Made by a program: the position numbers and the translations under genes. This document shows positions 18,988 through 28,822 of a DNA stretch of 64,000 bases, in pieces. A model generated the notes under the pieces. That model was not told the DNA's origin. It saw nothing but the letters and a program-made list of their open reading frames with translations, and did no database searches. Source of the DNA: Mycobacterium sp. (GTDB taxonomy: Bacteria; Actinomycetota; Actinomycetes; Mycobacteriales; Mycobacteriaceae). The stretch's first letter is position 1, and each line of letters starts with the position of its first letter. The DNA lies in contig JAKFVT010000001.1 of assembly GCA_021732005.1 (NCBI GenBank), positions 1 through 64,000 on the forward strand. Direction: 5' to 3'.

Positions 18988-19152
18988 GCCTATGACCTCC
19001 GCGCTTGCTCTCCCATATGGGCACCTCGGTTTGGTTCCGCCGACCTCCGGCACAGGCACATCGGCAACCCCCACTGTCCACCGCACGCGCTACCCGCGCC
19101 AGGGTCACAAGTCCCAGACGCGGTGGCCCGGAGTGGGCAGTAGGATCGAGTC

Positions 19153-20367
19153 GTGGGCGAGGACGCAAGCTTGCGCCGGTCGCTCGGACTGCCCCTTTTG
19201 ACCCTCTACGGCCTCGGCAACATCCTCGGCGCCGGCATCTATGTGCTCATCGGGAAGGTGGCGGGATTCGCTGGGTCGAGCACCACTCTGGCGTTCATCC
19301 TGGCGATGGTCACCGCCGGGATCACCGCGTTCTCCTACATGGAACTGTCGGGACGTTATCCGGTCAGCGCGAGCGTCTCGGTGTATCTGCACCGAGCGTT
19401 CGGCAAACGCTGGCTGTCGACCGCGATCGGCCTGGCGATGGTTGGCGGCGGCATCGCGTCGGCGGCGGCACTGGCGCAGGGCTTTGCGGGGTATCTGAAA
19501 TCGTTCGTCTCGGTTCCGACTCTGGCGGCCAGCGTCGGGCTGCTCATCGCCCTCGGGGCGATAGCGATCAAGGGAATCGGCGAGTCGGCAAAGACCGCGG
19601 CCATTCTCACCGGGTTGGAGGTGTTGGGCCTGCTGCTGGTCGTATGGTTCGGCCGAAATGCCCTCGTGCACATGGATCTTCGCGCCTTGCTGGCAATCGA
19701 TCCCGCCGTCGGACTGGGCGGGGTGTTCGCCGGCGCGTTTCTCGCCTTCTATGCTTTCATCGGCTTCGAGGACATGGTCAACGTGGCAGAGGAAGCCAAG
19801 AATCCCAGCAGGACAATGCCGCTGGCGATTCTGATCGCACTGGTTGTCTCGACCGTGTTGTACCTGCTAGTCGTCATCGTCTCGACGACGCTGGTGTCTC
19901 CGGCCCAACTGGCCGGCAGCGATGCGCCGCTGAGCCTCGTCGTCGAACGAAGCGGTTCGAGCAATGCCGCGTTGTTGAGCCTCATCGGAATGGTCGCCGC
20001 CGTCAACGGGGTCATCGTGCAGATCATCATGGGCTCGCGCATTCTCTACGGGCTGGCCAAGGAGGGCTGGATCATCGGCCGGCTGGCAAAGGTGCACGCG
20101 CGCTTAAAGACTCCGGTAACCGCGACCGTGGTGGTGCTCGTCGCCATGATCGTCGGCACCGCGCTGCTGCCGTTGGTGTCGTTGGCTCAACTCACCAGCA
20201 TGCTGGTGCTGATCATATTCACCCTGGTAAACGCGTCACTGATCGCCATCAAACGGCGCAGCACCGCACACCAGGGATACATCACCGTCCCCGCAGCGGT
20301 CCCGTACCTGGGCGTGATCCTCTGCGTCGGTATGATCGTCTTTCAGGTGATCAACTGGAATCAGTAG
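19153..20367 (+). CDS. APC-superfamily amino-acid permease
   Basis: The product is 404 residues from GTG 19153, with roughly 11-12 membrane helices. The first helix carries the family signature LYGLGNILGAGIYVLIG, which wraps the substrate backbone, and FIGFEDMVNVAEEAKNP is the usual helix 6 and loop motif. The protein is slightly shorter than typical APC members at its C-terminus. Substrate specificity cannot be read from sequence. It is divergent from the two-hydrolase operon. Confidence 0.88.
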   Translation: MGEDASLRRSLGLPLLTLYGLGNILGAGIYVLIGKVAGFAGSSTTLAFILAMVTAGITAFSYMELSGRYPVSASVSVYLHRAFGKRWLSTAIGLAMVGGGIASAAALAQGFAGYLKSFVSVPTLAASVGLLIALGAIAIKGIGESAKTAAILTGLEVLGLLLVVWFGRNALVHMDLRALLAIDPAVGLGGVFAGAFLAFYAFIGFEDMVNVAEEAKNPSRTMPLAILIALVVSTVLYLLVVIVSTTLVSPAQLAGSDAPLSLVVERSGSSNAALLSLIGMVAAVNGVIVQIIMGSRILYGLAKEGWIIGRLAKVHARLKTPVTATVVVLVAMIVGTALLPLVSLAQLTSMLVLIIFTLVNASLIAIKRRSTAHQGYITVPAAVPYLGVILCVGMIVFQVINWNQ

Positions 20368-20373
20368 TGACCG

Positions 20374-20683
20374 CTAGGCGCCTACGTCGGATCCGTTGTC
20401 ACGCAGGTACCACTGCAACGGCTGATCGACCTCGGTCCCGTTGCCGCGGGCGACGTCGATCTTCAATTCCGGCGCGTGCTCCTCATAGAACCCAGGGACC
20501 AGCGGGGGAAGCCTTGTGCACCCTGACCGGACGGTCATGACGCAATTTCCGCGGTCGCGTCGCGCCGTCGTGCATATCGGGTGTCTCGGCGGGCAGGCAA
20601 TGCGATACGCAGACAAAGCAGCGGCCGCACACATCAAGTAGCTCGTCGAACACCAACGGCGCTGAGCCCCGGAGGTTCGACAT
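20374..20683 (-). pseudogene. broken small gene with a CxxCxxCxxxC cluster
   Basis: A frame opening at ATG 20683, immediately after the next gene's stop, reads MSNLRGSAPLVFDELLDV and then CGRCFVCVSHC, a 4Fe-4S-like Cys spacing. It then deteriorates into Arg/Pro-rich sequence. A second frame takes over near 20500 with coding-like sequence (FYEEHAPELKIDVA, QPLQWYLRDNG) and stops at 20374. This fits one gene with a frameshift. I do not recognise the family. A tiny ferredoxin-like or metal-binding protein is possible. Confidence 0.45.
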
Positions 20684-20686
20684 TAC

Positions 20687-20995
20687 TCAGCCGGACGCCG
20701 GCTGGATCGGTTCAGCGCCCGCAGCTACGGGTTGCAGACCCTGGCCCGCGATCATCGGCGCTGTCGGTTCCCGTTGTGGCGCTTGGGTTCTGCCGCTCCA
20801 GGCGAGGTACCCCAGCCCTGCGCTGACCGCCGAGTAGACAACCGCCTCCGCCCACATGTATCCCACACCCCATCTTCTGCCGAGAAAGATGGGTTCGTTG
20901 ATGAGGCCGGAGGCGGTCGCTACTGCATAGGCGCCATGCGCATACGCCATAGCGGCAAACGCTCCCGAAAAGAACTTGCACGCTTCGCGATTCAT
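20687..20995 (-). CDS. small membrane protein
   Basis: The product is 102 residues from ATG 20995 (MNREACKFFSG). There are two hydrophobic segments (about residues 9-28 and 47-65: FSGAFAAMAYAHGAYAVA and AEAVVYSAVSAGLGYLAW) and a hydrophilic Pro/Gln-rich tail. The frame is open to 21205 upstream, but that stretch is Arg-rich and unlikely to be translated. A broken gene follows three nt after its stop, so the two were probably an operon. Family and function are not recognised. Confidence 0.65.
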   Translation of the reverse strand: MNREACKFFSGAFAAMAYAHGAYAVATASGLINEPIFLGRRWGVGYMWAEAVVYSAVSAGLGYLAWSGRTQAPQREPTAPMIAGQGLQPVAAGAEPIQPASG

Positions 20996-21211
20996 GTTGG
21001 TTCCCGTTCGCCGATGCCTTCTGTTGCGTCTTAGTCTTGACTCCTGCGATAGCGATCGCAAGGGACCGAGGCCTTCATCGAACAGGGGACTTCGGCACTC
21101 AACGCAATTCAGGTCACGACTCGTAACCCTGTTGATGCGATGCGATGCGATGCGACGCAGCAGGTTGGCGTGCTCACGTCGCGTGTGAAGAGATGGCGAT
21201 CTCATTGCCTA

Positions 21212-21810
21212 CGCGAATGCTGCGGTAACGTCCGTGAAGGCTTCGGCGAAGCGCCCCAAAGTCCATGCTGAGCTGTCATGCGGGGAAGGGGCGACCAAGC
21301 GTGGTTGGCACTCGCGTAGGACGCTGATCGCCTCGGTGGCGTCCTGTTCGGTGGTGCGTCGCCACGGCCACGTCGCTTTGCCGATGATCTCTTGCACGGA
21401 CAAGCCATGCACGGGTAGATGAAAGCCGCCTAGCACCGCGTAATCGGCTCGTCAGTCAGGGATCTAACGCGCGAGATCAGCCGCGTCAAGGCTTGGTGGC
21501 CACAGCCCACGATCACGACTATGCCTTTGCCTGCTACGTTCACGATCAACGCCTGCTCAGGGGTCCAGCCAAGAAGAAATAATTGGCGGGCGATGGGTCC
21601 AGTCGTGGCAATTCCCGGCGCTAAAGGGACTGCATTGCAGCTGAATTCACAATGCGCGTTCGGGTGACGCATGGGGACTGGCATCCATACCGGAATGCCA
21701 GCGCTGACTTAATCGGGCACGGCGAACCTGCCCCGCAACCAGGCGCTGGGACCGCCGCAGTGGTCGGGGTGAGCATGCGAGATCACGATCATGTCGATGG
21801 CACCTTTCCT
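21212..21810 (-). pseudogene. frameshifted metallo-beta-lactamase-fold hydrolase
   Basis: Across broken frames the minus strand carries the MBL zinc motif (VISHAHPDHCGGPSAW near 21745-21790), a stop, then APGIATTGPIARQLFLLGW with VVIVGCGHQALTRL (the later metal-binding His). After another frame change near 21433 comes VLGGFHLPVHG. These are in the correct order for one MBL-fold enzyme of the group that ends in a GGFH/GGLH motif. At least two interruptions and a missing N-terminus make it non-functional. Confidence 0.8.
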
Positions 21811-21951
21811 GCGAAGCAAGGTTGATCAACGGTAGAGCGGGTTGCCTCTCTGCGGCAGTGGCAAAAGTCATCCCAAAATGCCGCCGACTGACACGGCCGG
21901 CTGTCGACCAACACTGCGCCTGGCTTGCGGCGACCGAACTCTTGCGGCGGA

Positions 21952-24321
21952 TTATGACACCGCCCGTGTCGAATCCGTCTGCACCGGAGAGCTTTTCGCC
22001 ACGTCTCCGGAGTCCTCCCGCGCGAGCGTGAAGTAGTTCTCCTCTTCCTGCGCGAAGTGCAGGCGCAGCAGGGCGTGTAGACCGTAGAGACATGCCAGCA
22101 GGTCGTTGACTTGGTCGGGCTGGATGTTGCCGGCCGCTTCGGCCAAGTGCACATGGGCGCCAATGCGGTCGGCGAGTCGCTCGATTTCGGCGTGCATGCG
22201 GCTCATGGTGGCGGTGGCTTCGCCACTGCGCAGCGGAGTTGCCAACGCCGGATAGAGTTCGGTTTCCTCAGCGTGCTCATGAGGCAGGATCCGCTGCCTC
22301 AGTAGCGCATAGGCGGCGGCGACGGATCGCAGCGCCGCGGCGTCGCAGTCCTCGGCCAGGCGATCCGCGCTGACGCGGATTAGTCCGACGGTGTCGCGTA
22401 GCTCGTCGTGTTCAGCCGCGAAGCGGTGCAGCAGGGTCTCAGTGCCAGCCGGCAGCGACACCTCAGTAGCCGGATTGCTCCGCAAGGCGCGCAACGCGTT
22501 GAGGATCACCGCGACATCGATGCCCTCCTGCAGCAACGCTCCCGCCGCGGGCGGTAGCCAACCCAATGCGGCAATCGTCATCGCCAGTAACGACAAGGTC
22601 ATGCCGACGACGGCGCTCTGCACCGCGATACGTCGCGACCACCGCGCGATGTCCATTGCATCGGCGAGCCGGTCAAGGCGATCGGTGGTCAACACGACGT
22701 CGGCGGCCTCCGACGATGCGGTCGCTCCTCGTGCACCCATCGCCACACCGACTGTCGCTGCCGCCAGCGCTGGGGCGTCGTTGATGCCGTCGCCAACCAT
22801 CACCGTGACCGCTCGTTCACGCTCGGCGCGTACCGCGGCGACTTTGTCCACGGGTGTCTGCTGCGCATAGACCTCATCGAGGCCGAGCACGGTGGCGACC
22901 TCGCGCGCGGGCTCGGCCCGGTCACCGGTGAGCATCACCAACCGGTTGAATCCCGCTTCGCGCAACCGCCGCATCGTGCGCGGGGCTTGGCGGCGCAGCG
23001 GATCCCGCAGCAACACTGCGCCGGTCGGCTCACCGTCGATACACACCCACGCCAATGCTGCGTTGTCCAGGCGCGCCCGGTTGACCGCGCCCTGCGCCCA
23101 TGTCTTGTTCGCGGTGTCATCGGCGAGTTTGCCGACGGTCACCCGTCGTGCGTTCAAGGTTGCGGTAACGCCGCGGCCGGGTTCTTCGATGACGTCGGTT
23201 GGCAATGACAACTGCAGATCCCGCGCGGCTGCCTCGCTCACGATCGCCTCGGCAAGCACGTGCGGTGATAATTGATCCACCGACGCGGCCAGGCGCAGGA
23301 TTTCGGTGGGGTCGGTTCCGGGCGCGGCGACGACGTCGACGACCGCCGGACGGCCCATTGTCAGGGTGCCTGTCTTATCCATCACCAAAGTGGTTGCATG
23401 GCCGAGATTCTCCAATGCTCCACCGCTGCGGATGACGACACCGGCGCGCGAAGCGCGAGACAGACCTGAGACGATGGCCACAGGCGCGGCCAGCAGCAGC
23501 GGGCACGGGGTGGCGACTACGAGCACGGCCACGGCCCGCACCGCAGAGCCGCTGGCCAGCCATGCGCCACCTGCCATCAACAACGCCAGCGGCAAGAAGT
23601 ACGCCGCGTAGCGGTCAGCGAGTCGCACCACGGGCGCACTTTCGGCGCCGGCCTGCTGTGCCAGTCGCACGATGCCGGCGTAGGTGCTGTCCTCGGCCGT
23701 CGCGGTCGCCCGCAACTCGAACGCACCACCCGCGTTGACCACGCCGCTGCGGACCAGGTCCCCGGCGTGACGTTCCACTTGAAGAGGTTCGCCCGTGAGC
23801 GCTGACTCGTCGAGTACCGCCACCGCCTCGACGATATGGCCGTCCACGGGTACGACGTCGCCAGGGCCGGCGACGAGGATGTCGTCGACGGCGACCTCGG
23901 CTATCGGGATCACGGCGATCTGGCTACCGACACGCCGGCGTGCGAAACGCGGCGCCCGCTCCAGCAGGGCCCTCAAGTCGTGTGATGCACGCCGCGTGGC
24001 CGCCGCATCCAGTGCGCGTCCGCCGGCCAGCATCACCCCAATCAGTGCACCGGCCAGATACTCGCCGACGAGCAGCGTTCCGACCAACGACATCACTGCG
24101 ATGAGGTCTACCCCCAGCCGGCCTTTGCGCAAGGCGAGCAGGACCCATACCACCGCAGGGACCACGGCTAGCAGCGTGCCGGCAATCCAGCATCCGTCAG
24201 CGACGTTTCTCGCACCAGCCAGCCAGGCGATGCCGCCGCCGGCCAGTGCCACGACCGTGACCACGACCAAGGCCGGCTCCATCAACGGTCGCAACCGCGC
24301 AAGCAGTGGGCCGATCATCAC
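21952..24321 (-). CDS. heavy-metal-type P-type ATPase fused to a C-terminal hemerythrin domain
   Basis: The product is 789 residues; GGAGG lies upstream of GTG 24321 and ATG 24318. The ATPase part has the actuator LTGEP (about 175), a membrane motif TPCPLL in place of the usual CPC (about 271), phosphorylation motif DKTGTL (315), and the hinge GDGINDAP. No N-terminal metal-binding HMA domain is present. From about residue 640 a four-helix hemerythrin-like domain follows, with FAAEHDEL, LPHEHAEETELYP, MHAEIERL and LHFAQEEENYF. Hemerythrin domains bind a diiron centre and sense oxygen or iron, so the fusion suggests a redox- or iron-gated metal pump. The ion is unknown. Confidence 0.88.
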   Translation of the reverse strand: MMIGPLLARLRPLMEPALVVVTVVALAGGGIAWLAGARNVADGCWIAGTLLAVVPAVVWVLLALRKGRLGVDLIAVMSLVGTLLVGEYLAGALIGVMLAGGRALDAAATRRASHDLRALLERAPRFARRRVGSQIAVIPIAEVAVDDILVAGPGDVVPVDGHIVEAVAVLDESALTGEPLQVERHAGDLVRSGVVNAGGAFELRATATAEDSTYAGIVRLAQQAGAESAPVVRLADRYAAYFLPLALLMAGGAWLASGSAVRAVAVLVVATPCPLLLAAPVAIVSGLSRASRAGVVIRSGGALENLGHATTLVMDKTGTLTMGRPAVVDVVAAPGTDPTEILRLAASVDQLSPHVLAEAIVSEAAARDLQLSLPTDVIEEPGRGVTATLNARRVTVGKLADDTANKTWAQGAVNRARLDNAALAWVCIDGEPTGAVLLRDPLRRQAPRTMRRLREAGFNRLVMLTGDRAEPAREVATVLGLDEVYAQQTPVDKVAAVRAERERAVTVMVGDGINDAPALAAATVGVAMGARGATASSEAADVVLTTDRLDRLADAMDIARWSRRIAVQSAVVGMTLSLLAMTIAALGWLPPAAGALLQEGIDVAVILNALRALRSNPATEVSLPAGTETLLHRFAAEHDELRDTVGLIRVSADRLAEDCDAAALRSVAAAYALLRQRILPHEHAEETELYPALATPLRSGEATATMSRMHAEIERLADRIGAHVHLAEAAGNIQPDQVNDLLACLYGLHALLRLHFAQEEENYFTLAREDSGDVAKSSPVQTDSTRAVS

Positions 24322-24465
24322 TGATTCCTCCGAACCATCAGGCGCCGGGCCGACGCGGAGATCTCATCACTGCTCGGGGCAGCCGAGGCGCGAGGCCGGC
24401 GACGCTTTAGTCGATCACGCTCCCTCTGCGGGCGACAGGGTCACAGGGCCTTCCCAGTTCGGGCC

Positions 24466-25383
24466 TTAGGACCCGAGGTGGCGATGCAAGAATTCGGCTT
24501 CAGCCGCACTGATCTCGTCGAAGACCGCCCCGGCATAGACGTCGAAATGGCCGACCGGATAACGGTGCATCTCGACATTCGGCATAGCGGAGGCGACGCG
24601 GGCGGCAAAGCGTGGCGACGCTTGAAGATCATAGTCACCGAGGCACATCAGCACCGGCATGTGCAGCTTTTCCGCAGTTCCCGCGCGATAACGTGGCAGC
24701 GCGAACAGCATCCGCGGCGCTAGGGCGTTCTGCCATCCCACGGCCTCACCGCCGAGTACTTCGAACGCCGTCTTCGCGTCCTGCTCGGTGAACACGGCCA
24801 CCTCACCCCGTTCGGCCACCACAGGCACCAGATAGGGGTCTCGGCCAAGCATTGCGCCGCCTAGGTCGCGGATGGCCGCCGCGGCGAATTGCATTGTCCG
24901 CCAAGTGACCTCCCAGTCGAGGCGCTGACGGGCAGTTCGGCCCCGATGCCAACCATCAATCATCGGTACCTGCGATACGACGGCAGCGATTCCAGGATCG
25001 CCGGCGGCCACCACCAGGACGTGGCCACCGCTCAGGGACGTACCCCACAGCGCAACTCGGCGCGGGTCGATGTCGTCGCGTTCGCGTGCGTACCGCACTG
25101 CTGCGCAATAGTCATCCACCTGCATGGCCACATCGATGACCTGACGAGGTGCGCCGCCGCTGCCTCCGAAACGCCGATAATCGAACGCCAGCACGGCGAC
25201 ACCCGCTTCGACGAACTGCGCAGCATACTTGGGCAGTCCGAGGCGCTTGGTACCACTGCCGCCGTGCCCCATGACGACGCACGGCCCTCGGTTTGCGCTG
25301 CCGATCCGATAGAAATCGGCAGCGCATCGAACTCCGCCTGACTCGAAGAACACTTCCTCAGGTTGTGGCATGTCTGATCCCAT
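24466..25383 (-). CDS. alpha/beta-hydrolase (dienelactone-hydrolase/esterase type)
   Basis: The product is 305 residues from ATG 25383 (ATG 25371 is an alternative). VVMGHGGSGTKRLGLPKY forms the oxyanion loop, the nucleophile is in WGTSLSGGH (about residue 118), the Asp in LGDYDL and the His in PVGHFD. The gene stands alone on the minus strand. Its N-terminal third survives as a pseudogene fragment at 15005-15290, so the locus was duplicated. The substrate is unknown. Confidence 0.85.
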   Translation of the reverse strand: MGSDMPQPEEVFFESGGVRCAADFYRIGSANRGPCVVMGHGGSGTKRLGLPKYAAQFVEAGVAVLAFDYRRFGGSGGAPRQVIDVAMQVDDYCAAVRYARERDDIDPRRVALWGTSLSGGHVLVVAAGDPGIAAVVSQVPMIDGWHRGRTARQRLDWEVTWRTMQFAAAAIRDLGGAMLGRDPYLVPVVAERGEVAVFTEQDAKTAFEVLGGEAVGWQNALAPRMLFALPRYRAGTAEKLHMPVLMCLGDYDLQASPRFAARVASAMPNVEMHRYPVGHFDVYAGAVFDEISAAEAEFLHRHLGS

Positions 25384-25830
25384 CCGTCGCCGCGACAGCC
25401 CTTCGATACTGACCGCTGGGCGTCGGTGCCCACTAGGACCGACTGGACGTGGGGGCGATGACCTTCGCTCCTATCGCATCCGAGGACGCGGGTGCTGCAG
25501 TGAGTGCTCAGCTCTCACTGGTGAGGGGCCTTCGACTCCATCTGCGACTCACCGGAGAGCCAGTCGCAAACGATGTGTGGCCCACGTGGCGAGCGTGGCG
25601 GCCAGCCAGCGGCTGTGTGTCGCCCGCGATCAACGAACCTAGAGGTCGACTTCCGATCGCAGTACGGGTCAACAATCGGGCGCCGCGGTAGCGGGGCCGA
25701 CGGCCTGCGTCGGGCACAATAGAGCCATTCCTAGATATACCCCTTGATGTTTCACTTGGACGTGCGGACTGGACGTGGCGCGCCCGAAGCTCTTCTCAAA
25801 GCACCACATTCGCCGATGTGGTCACCCCGC

Positions 25831-25965
25831 ACTCGGGATCGCCTGGCACAGCGAGGCTTTGGTGTCCTGACCGAGATCGACATGAGGCCAACACTCAAGG
25901 CCAAGCTTGACGAGGATACGAAGGAATACGTGATTCTTGCTGCCCCTGCTCAACCTCCTAACAAA
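25831..25965 (+). pseudogene. DUF302 domain remnant
   Basis: The plus strand reads GFGVLTEIDMRPTLKAKLD and then YVILAAP, the beginning of the DUF302 fold as I know it. The frame is open further, but the upstream part lacks a plausible start and the downstream part overlaps the end of the minus-strand membrane gene with no DUF302 similarity. No other gene is seen in 25384-25991. Confidence 0.6.
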
Positions 25966-25991
25966 TCGCGGCGGGAGCCGTGCTCTGAAAC

Positions 25992-27254
25992 TCAGATCGT
26001 GGTCACGGTTACGGCGAGGGCGATGCTGAACACCGTGGCGGGTACGGCCATGCCCGCGAGGAATCCGAATCCGAAGCGGCGACCGCCGGCGGCGAAGGCC
26101 AGGACAATCTTGACGAGCAGATTCGACCCCAGTGCGGCACTGACCGCAACGAGCGCAGTGTCTACGGTGATATCGCCCTTGGCGGCGAGGCTGGCGGCGG
26201 CAACCGAGCCGGCGTGGGCGTCGGCGAGACCCGCGGCGAACGCCGCAAGAACTGCCCCGTTGGGGCCAAGGACTTCTGCGCCCCAACGGCCGACCAGCAG
26301 GGCAAGGGTCAGCACGGCGGCCAGGACGATGGCGGGCCGCAGCGCAAAGGGTCGGCTTGCCGGCACCGCTTCAACTTCCCCGGCCGTGCCGTTTTCCTGA
26401 TGCGTCCGGGTGGCGCTCCGGTAGACGCCGGCGGCGATCACGACGAGTACCACCGCCCCGGCGACCACGGGAGGCCACAGGCGGCGCAGCACTTCGACGT
26501 CCACGAGGCCGATCACAATAATGAGCTGCACGAAGGTGGCGAGGCTGGCGAGGAGCGCACCGGCCAGCGGCGCCCGCCAGCTCGCGGCCGTCCTGCTGAG
26601 CCGACCCATCGACGCCGTCGTTGCGCTCGCCGAGATGAACCCGCCGGCCAGGCCGGTGACGAGCAGACCTCGCTCGGGTCCGAGCGCCCGAACGCCGATG
26701 TAGCCCACCCAGCCGATGCCGGTGAGCAGCACGACGAGGAACCACACCTTCGAGGGATTGAGTACGCCGTAGGGTCCCATCCCTCGATCGGGTAGCAGCG
26801 GCAGGACGACGAAGGCTACGACGAGGAACTTGATGGCGTCCTCGAGTTCGACTTCGCTGACTATCTCGCGGGCGAACCGGTGAATGCGCGTCTTCGACAC
26901 CAGCAGGCCAGCAACGACCACGGCGAGGGCCACGGCGACTGCTGGGCGGGTGTATGCGAGTGCACCGAGCAGGTAGGTGACGAGTGCGGCGATCTCCGTG
27001 GTGGTTCCAGGGTCTTCTTCGCTGGTGCGAAAGTAGGCGAGCGCCAGGATCGCCCCGACACCGACGAGACCTCCCACGACAGCCCACTTGTCTACGCTGG
27101 CGGCAACAGCCCCCACCAGCGACAGCAGTGCGAACGACCGCGATCCGGTGGGCACCTTGCGGGTGTGACTATGTTCCCGCTCCAAGCCGAGAAGCAGCCC
27201 AATGGCCAGCGCCACCAGGAACGGCTGGATCTGCAGCCAGCTCACAACGACCCC
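25992..27254 (-). CDS. MgtC/SapB-like and DUF4010 membrane protein
   Basis: The product is 420 residues from about 27254 (MGVVVSWLQIQPFLVAL); upstream in-frame residues to 27311 are charged and unsupported. About 12 hydrophobic helices are present. The N-terminal quarter has the MgtC-family signature (IGLLLGLEREHSHTRKVPTGSRSFALLSL) and the rest fits DUF4010. Proteins of this two-domain type are uncharacterised. The MgtC half is linked in other bacteria to Mg limitation and ATP-synthase modulation, but transfer of that role is inference. The universal stress protein gene diverges about 250 nt away. Confidence 0.83.
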   Translation of the reverse strand, partial: GVVVSWLQIQPFLVALAIGLLLGLEREHSHTRKVPTGSRSFALLSLVGAVAASVDKWAVVGGLVGVGAILALAYFRTSEEDPGTTTEIAALVTYLLGALAYTRPAVAVALAVVVAGLLVSKTRIHRFAREIVSEVELEDAIKFLVVAFVVLPLLPDRGMGPYGVLNPSKVWFLVVLLTGIGWVGYIGVRALGPERGLLVTGLAGGFISASATTASMGRLSRTAASWRAPLAGALLASLATFVQLIIVIGLVDVEVLRRLWPPVVAGAVVLVVIAAGVYRSATRTHQENGTAGEVEAVPASRPFALRPAIVLAAVLTLALLVGRWGAEVLGPNGAVLAAFAAGLADAHAGSVAAASLAAKGDITVDTALVAVSAALGSNLLVKIVLAFAAGGRRFGFGFLAGMAVPATVFSIALAVTVTTI

Positions 27255-27503
27255 CATTCGCCGAACCAAAAGGACATTACGTCGATCAGACTCAAAACCG
27301 TGATCCTCCACCTCAAACAGCGTGGGATTCCGGGACTGACGGTGGGTTGGCAGAGCCAGCCACGGCGAGTTTCGGGCAAGTTGCAGCGACTCCGTCGACC
27401 GGGCCGTCGTGCATTCGGCGCGGTTGCGGTGATCGTGGCCTGCAGGGCGGTAGACCTTGGAAGTGAGACAGAATCACAACACCGACACCTGTGGAGGTCG
27501 ACG

Positions 27504-28367
27504 ATGTCAGTCCGTGTGGTCATGGGGTACGACGGCTCGCCGGAGGCGGCCGCCGCGATTAATGCAGGCGGGCAACTGTTCCCAGGGGCGCATGCGTGGA
27601 TCGTTTACCTATGGGTGCCGCCATTTGCCAGTGACAAAGTGCGCCGGCGGTTGCGTGCCCGCGCTCAAGACATCGATGACTTGATCGCGATGATCGAGCA
27701 GGAAGGCGAGCGCGAGGCTCAGCGACTTGTTGCGACGGGTGTCACGTTGGCCAGCGCCGCTGGGTGGGCGGCCGTACCGCTGCTGAAACGGACCTGGGGC
27801 GGCGAAGGCTGGCGGGTCGCGCAGTCCGCCGAGGAGGTCGACGCGGACCTCGTGCTCGTCGGCTCTCGCGGTCTGGGCGGCACCCAAGCGGTGCTGGGCA
27901 GCGTGTCCGACATGGTCGTGCACTACTGCGCACGACCTATTGTCGTCGTCCCACATCCACTGTTGTCGGCAGAGTGCGCGGCACTGTCGGCAGGGCCAGT
28001 GGTTATCGGCTGGGACGGCTCAGCCGGCTCCGAGACCGCACTCTCCGCGGCCGCGCGCCTGTTGCCCGAACGGGACCTGTTGCTCGTCTCGGTCGACGAC
28101 GACACCCCGCCGGCACCGACCGCTGAAGAGGTACGGGGGCGAAAAGTATCGCAACTCAACGTCGGGCGGCGTCGTGGTCTCCACGCCCAGACAATCGCAG
28201 ATGCTCTGATCAAGACCGCCCGCGAGCGCAGTGCGGCGGTAATCGTGGTCGGATCACGCGGACGCTCAGCGGCGCTTGAGATTGTGCTGGGCAGCGTCGC
28301 CATGGCCATCCTGCATCGGGCAGAGTGCCCCGTGATGGTGGTGCCGAGCGGGTGGAAAGCTCCTTAG
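27504..28367 (+). CDS. tandem universal stress protein
   Basis: The product is 287 residues from ATG 27504, with GGAGG seven nt upstream. There are two USP domains, each opening with a VMGYDGS/VIGWDGS strand and each carrying an ATP-binding G-2x-G-9x-G(S) motif (GSRGLGGTQAVLGS and GSRGRSAALEIVLGS). Two-domain USPs of this size are typical of mycobacterial hypoxia/stress regulons. No DosR-type operator was convincingly found. A second USP lies at 33016-33903. Confidence 0.9.
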   Translation: MSVRVVMGYDGSPEAAAAINAGGQLFPGAHAWIVYLWVPPFASDKVRRRLRARAQDIDDLIAMIEQEGEREAQRLVATGVTLASAAGWAAVPLLKRTWGGEGWRVAQSAEEVDADLVLVGSRGLGGTQAVLGSVSDMVVHYCARPIVVVPHPLLSAECAALSAGPVVIGWDGSAGSETALSAAARLLPERDLLLVSVDDDTPPAPTAEEVRGRKVSQLNVGRRRGLHAQTIADALIKTARERSAAVIVVGSRGRSAALEIVLGSVAMAILHRAECPVMVVPSGWKAP

Positions 28368-28746
28368 TCCTGAAACTTTCTTAGGTGTGCACTCGACCGG
28401 TCGGTCGAACATCTCTCCGTAGGTTCCCGCCGAGGATGGCACGACGGTGGCGCTTAGCCGGGTGATGATCTCGTCGCGACCGTCCTGTCCGGTGTTGAGG
28501 GCGTCGGCGCGGCGTCGGTGTCGTGGGGCCCGGACTGCTCGCGCGGCCCATGGCGCCCGTGATCGGCAACCACTACAGGCCTTCCTCAGCGAGTTGCGAC
28601 TCACCCGCCAACGCGCAGTCCTGGCAACACTGGACGTGGCCGACGACAACGATGATTCTCGATGACAACGGTATCCGGCACCGGGTGTCAGCTCGGACCC
28701 GCGGAAAGGACTGCTCAGCAGGGTGATTGCGCGCCCGCGCAGTCCC

Positions 28747-28778
28747 GATGCCGCCGCCACCGAGGTGGCGGCGGCATC
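28747..28778. terminator. perfect 15-bp inverted repeat, terminator-like hairpin
   Basis: The arms GATGCCGCCGCCACC and GGTGGCGGCGGCATC are perfectly complementary around a 2-nt centre. It lies 45 nt past the end of the KdpE-like pseudogene. No clear U-tract follows on either strand, so it may be a mycobacterial U-less terminator or simply a stable hairpin. Nothing else is supported between 28368 and 28822. Confidence 0.55.
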
Positions 28779-28822
28779 CCGGCTTGACGAACGCTATCCG
28801 GTGCGCACCCCCACGTACACGT

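Noticed and set aside
19005..20540. 511-codon plus-strand frame over the APC permease
   Set aside because: Arg/His/Gly-rich shadow of the permease gene; no motif or ribosome binding site.
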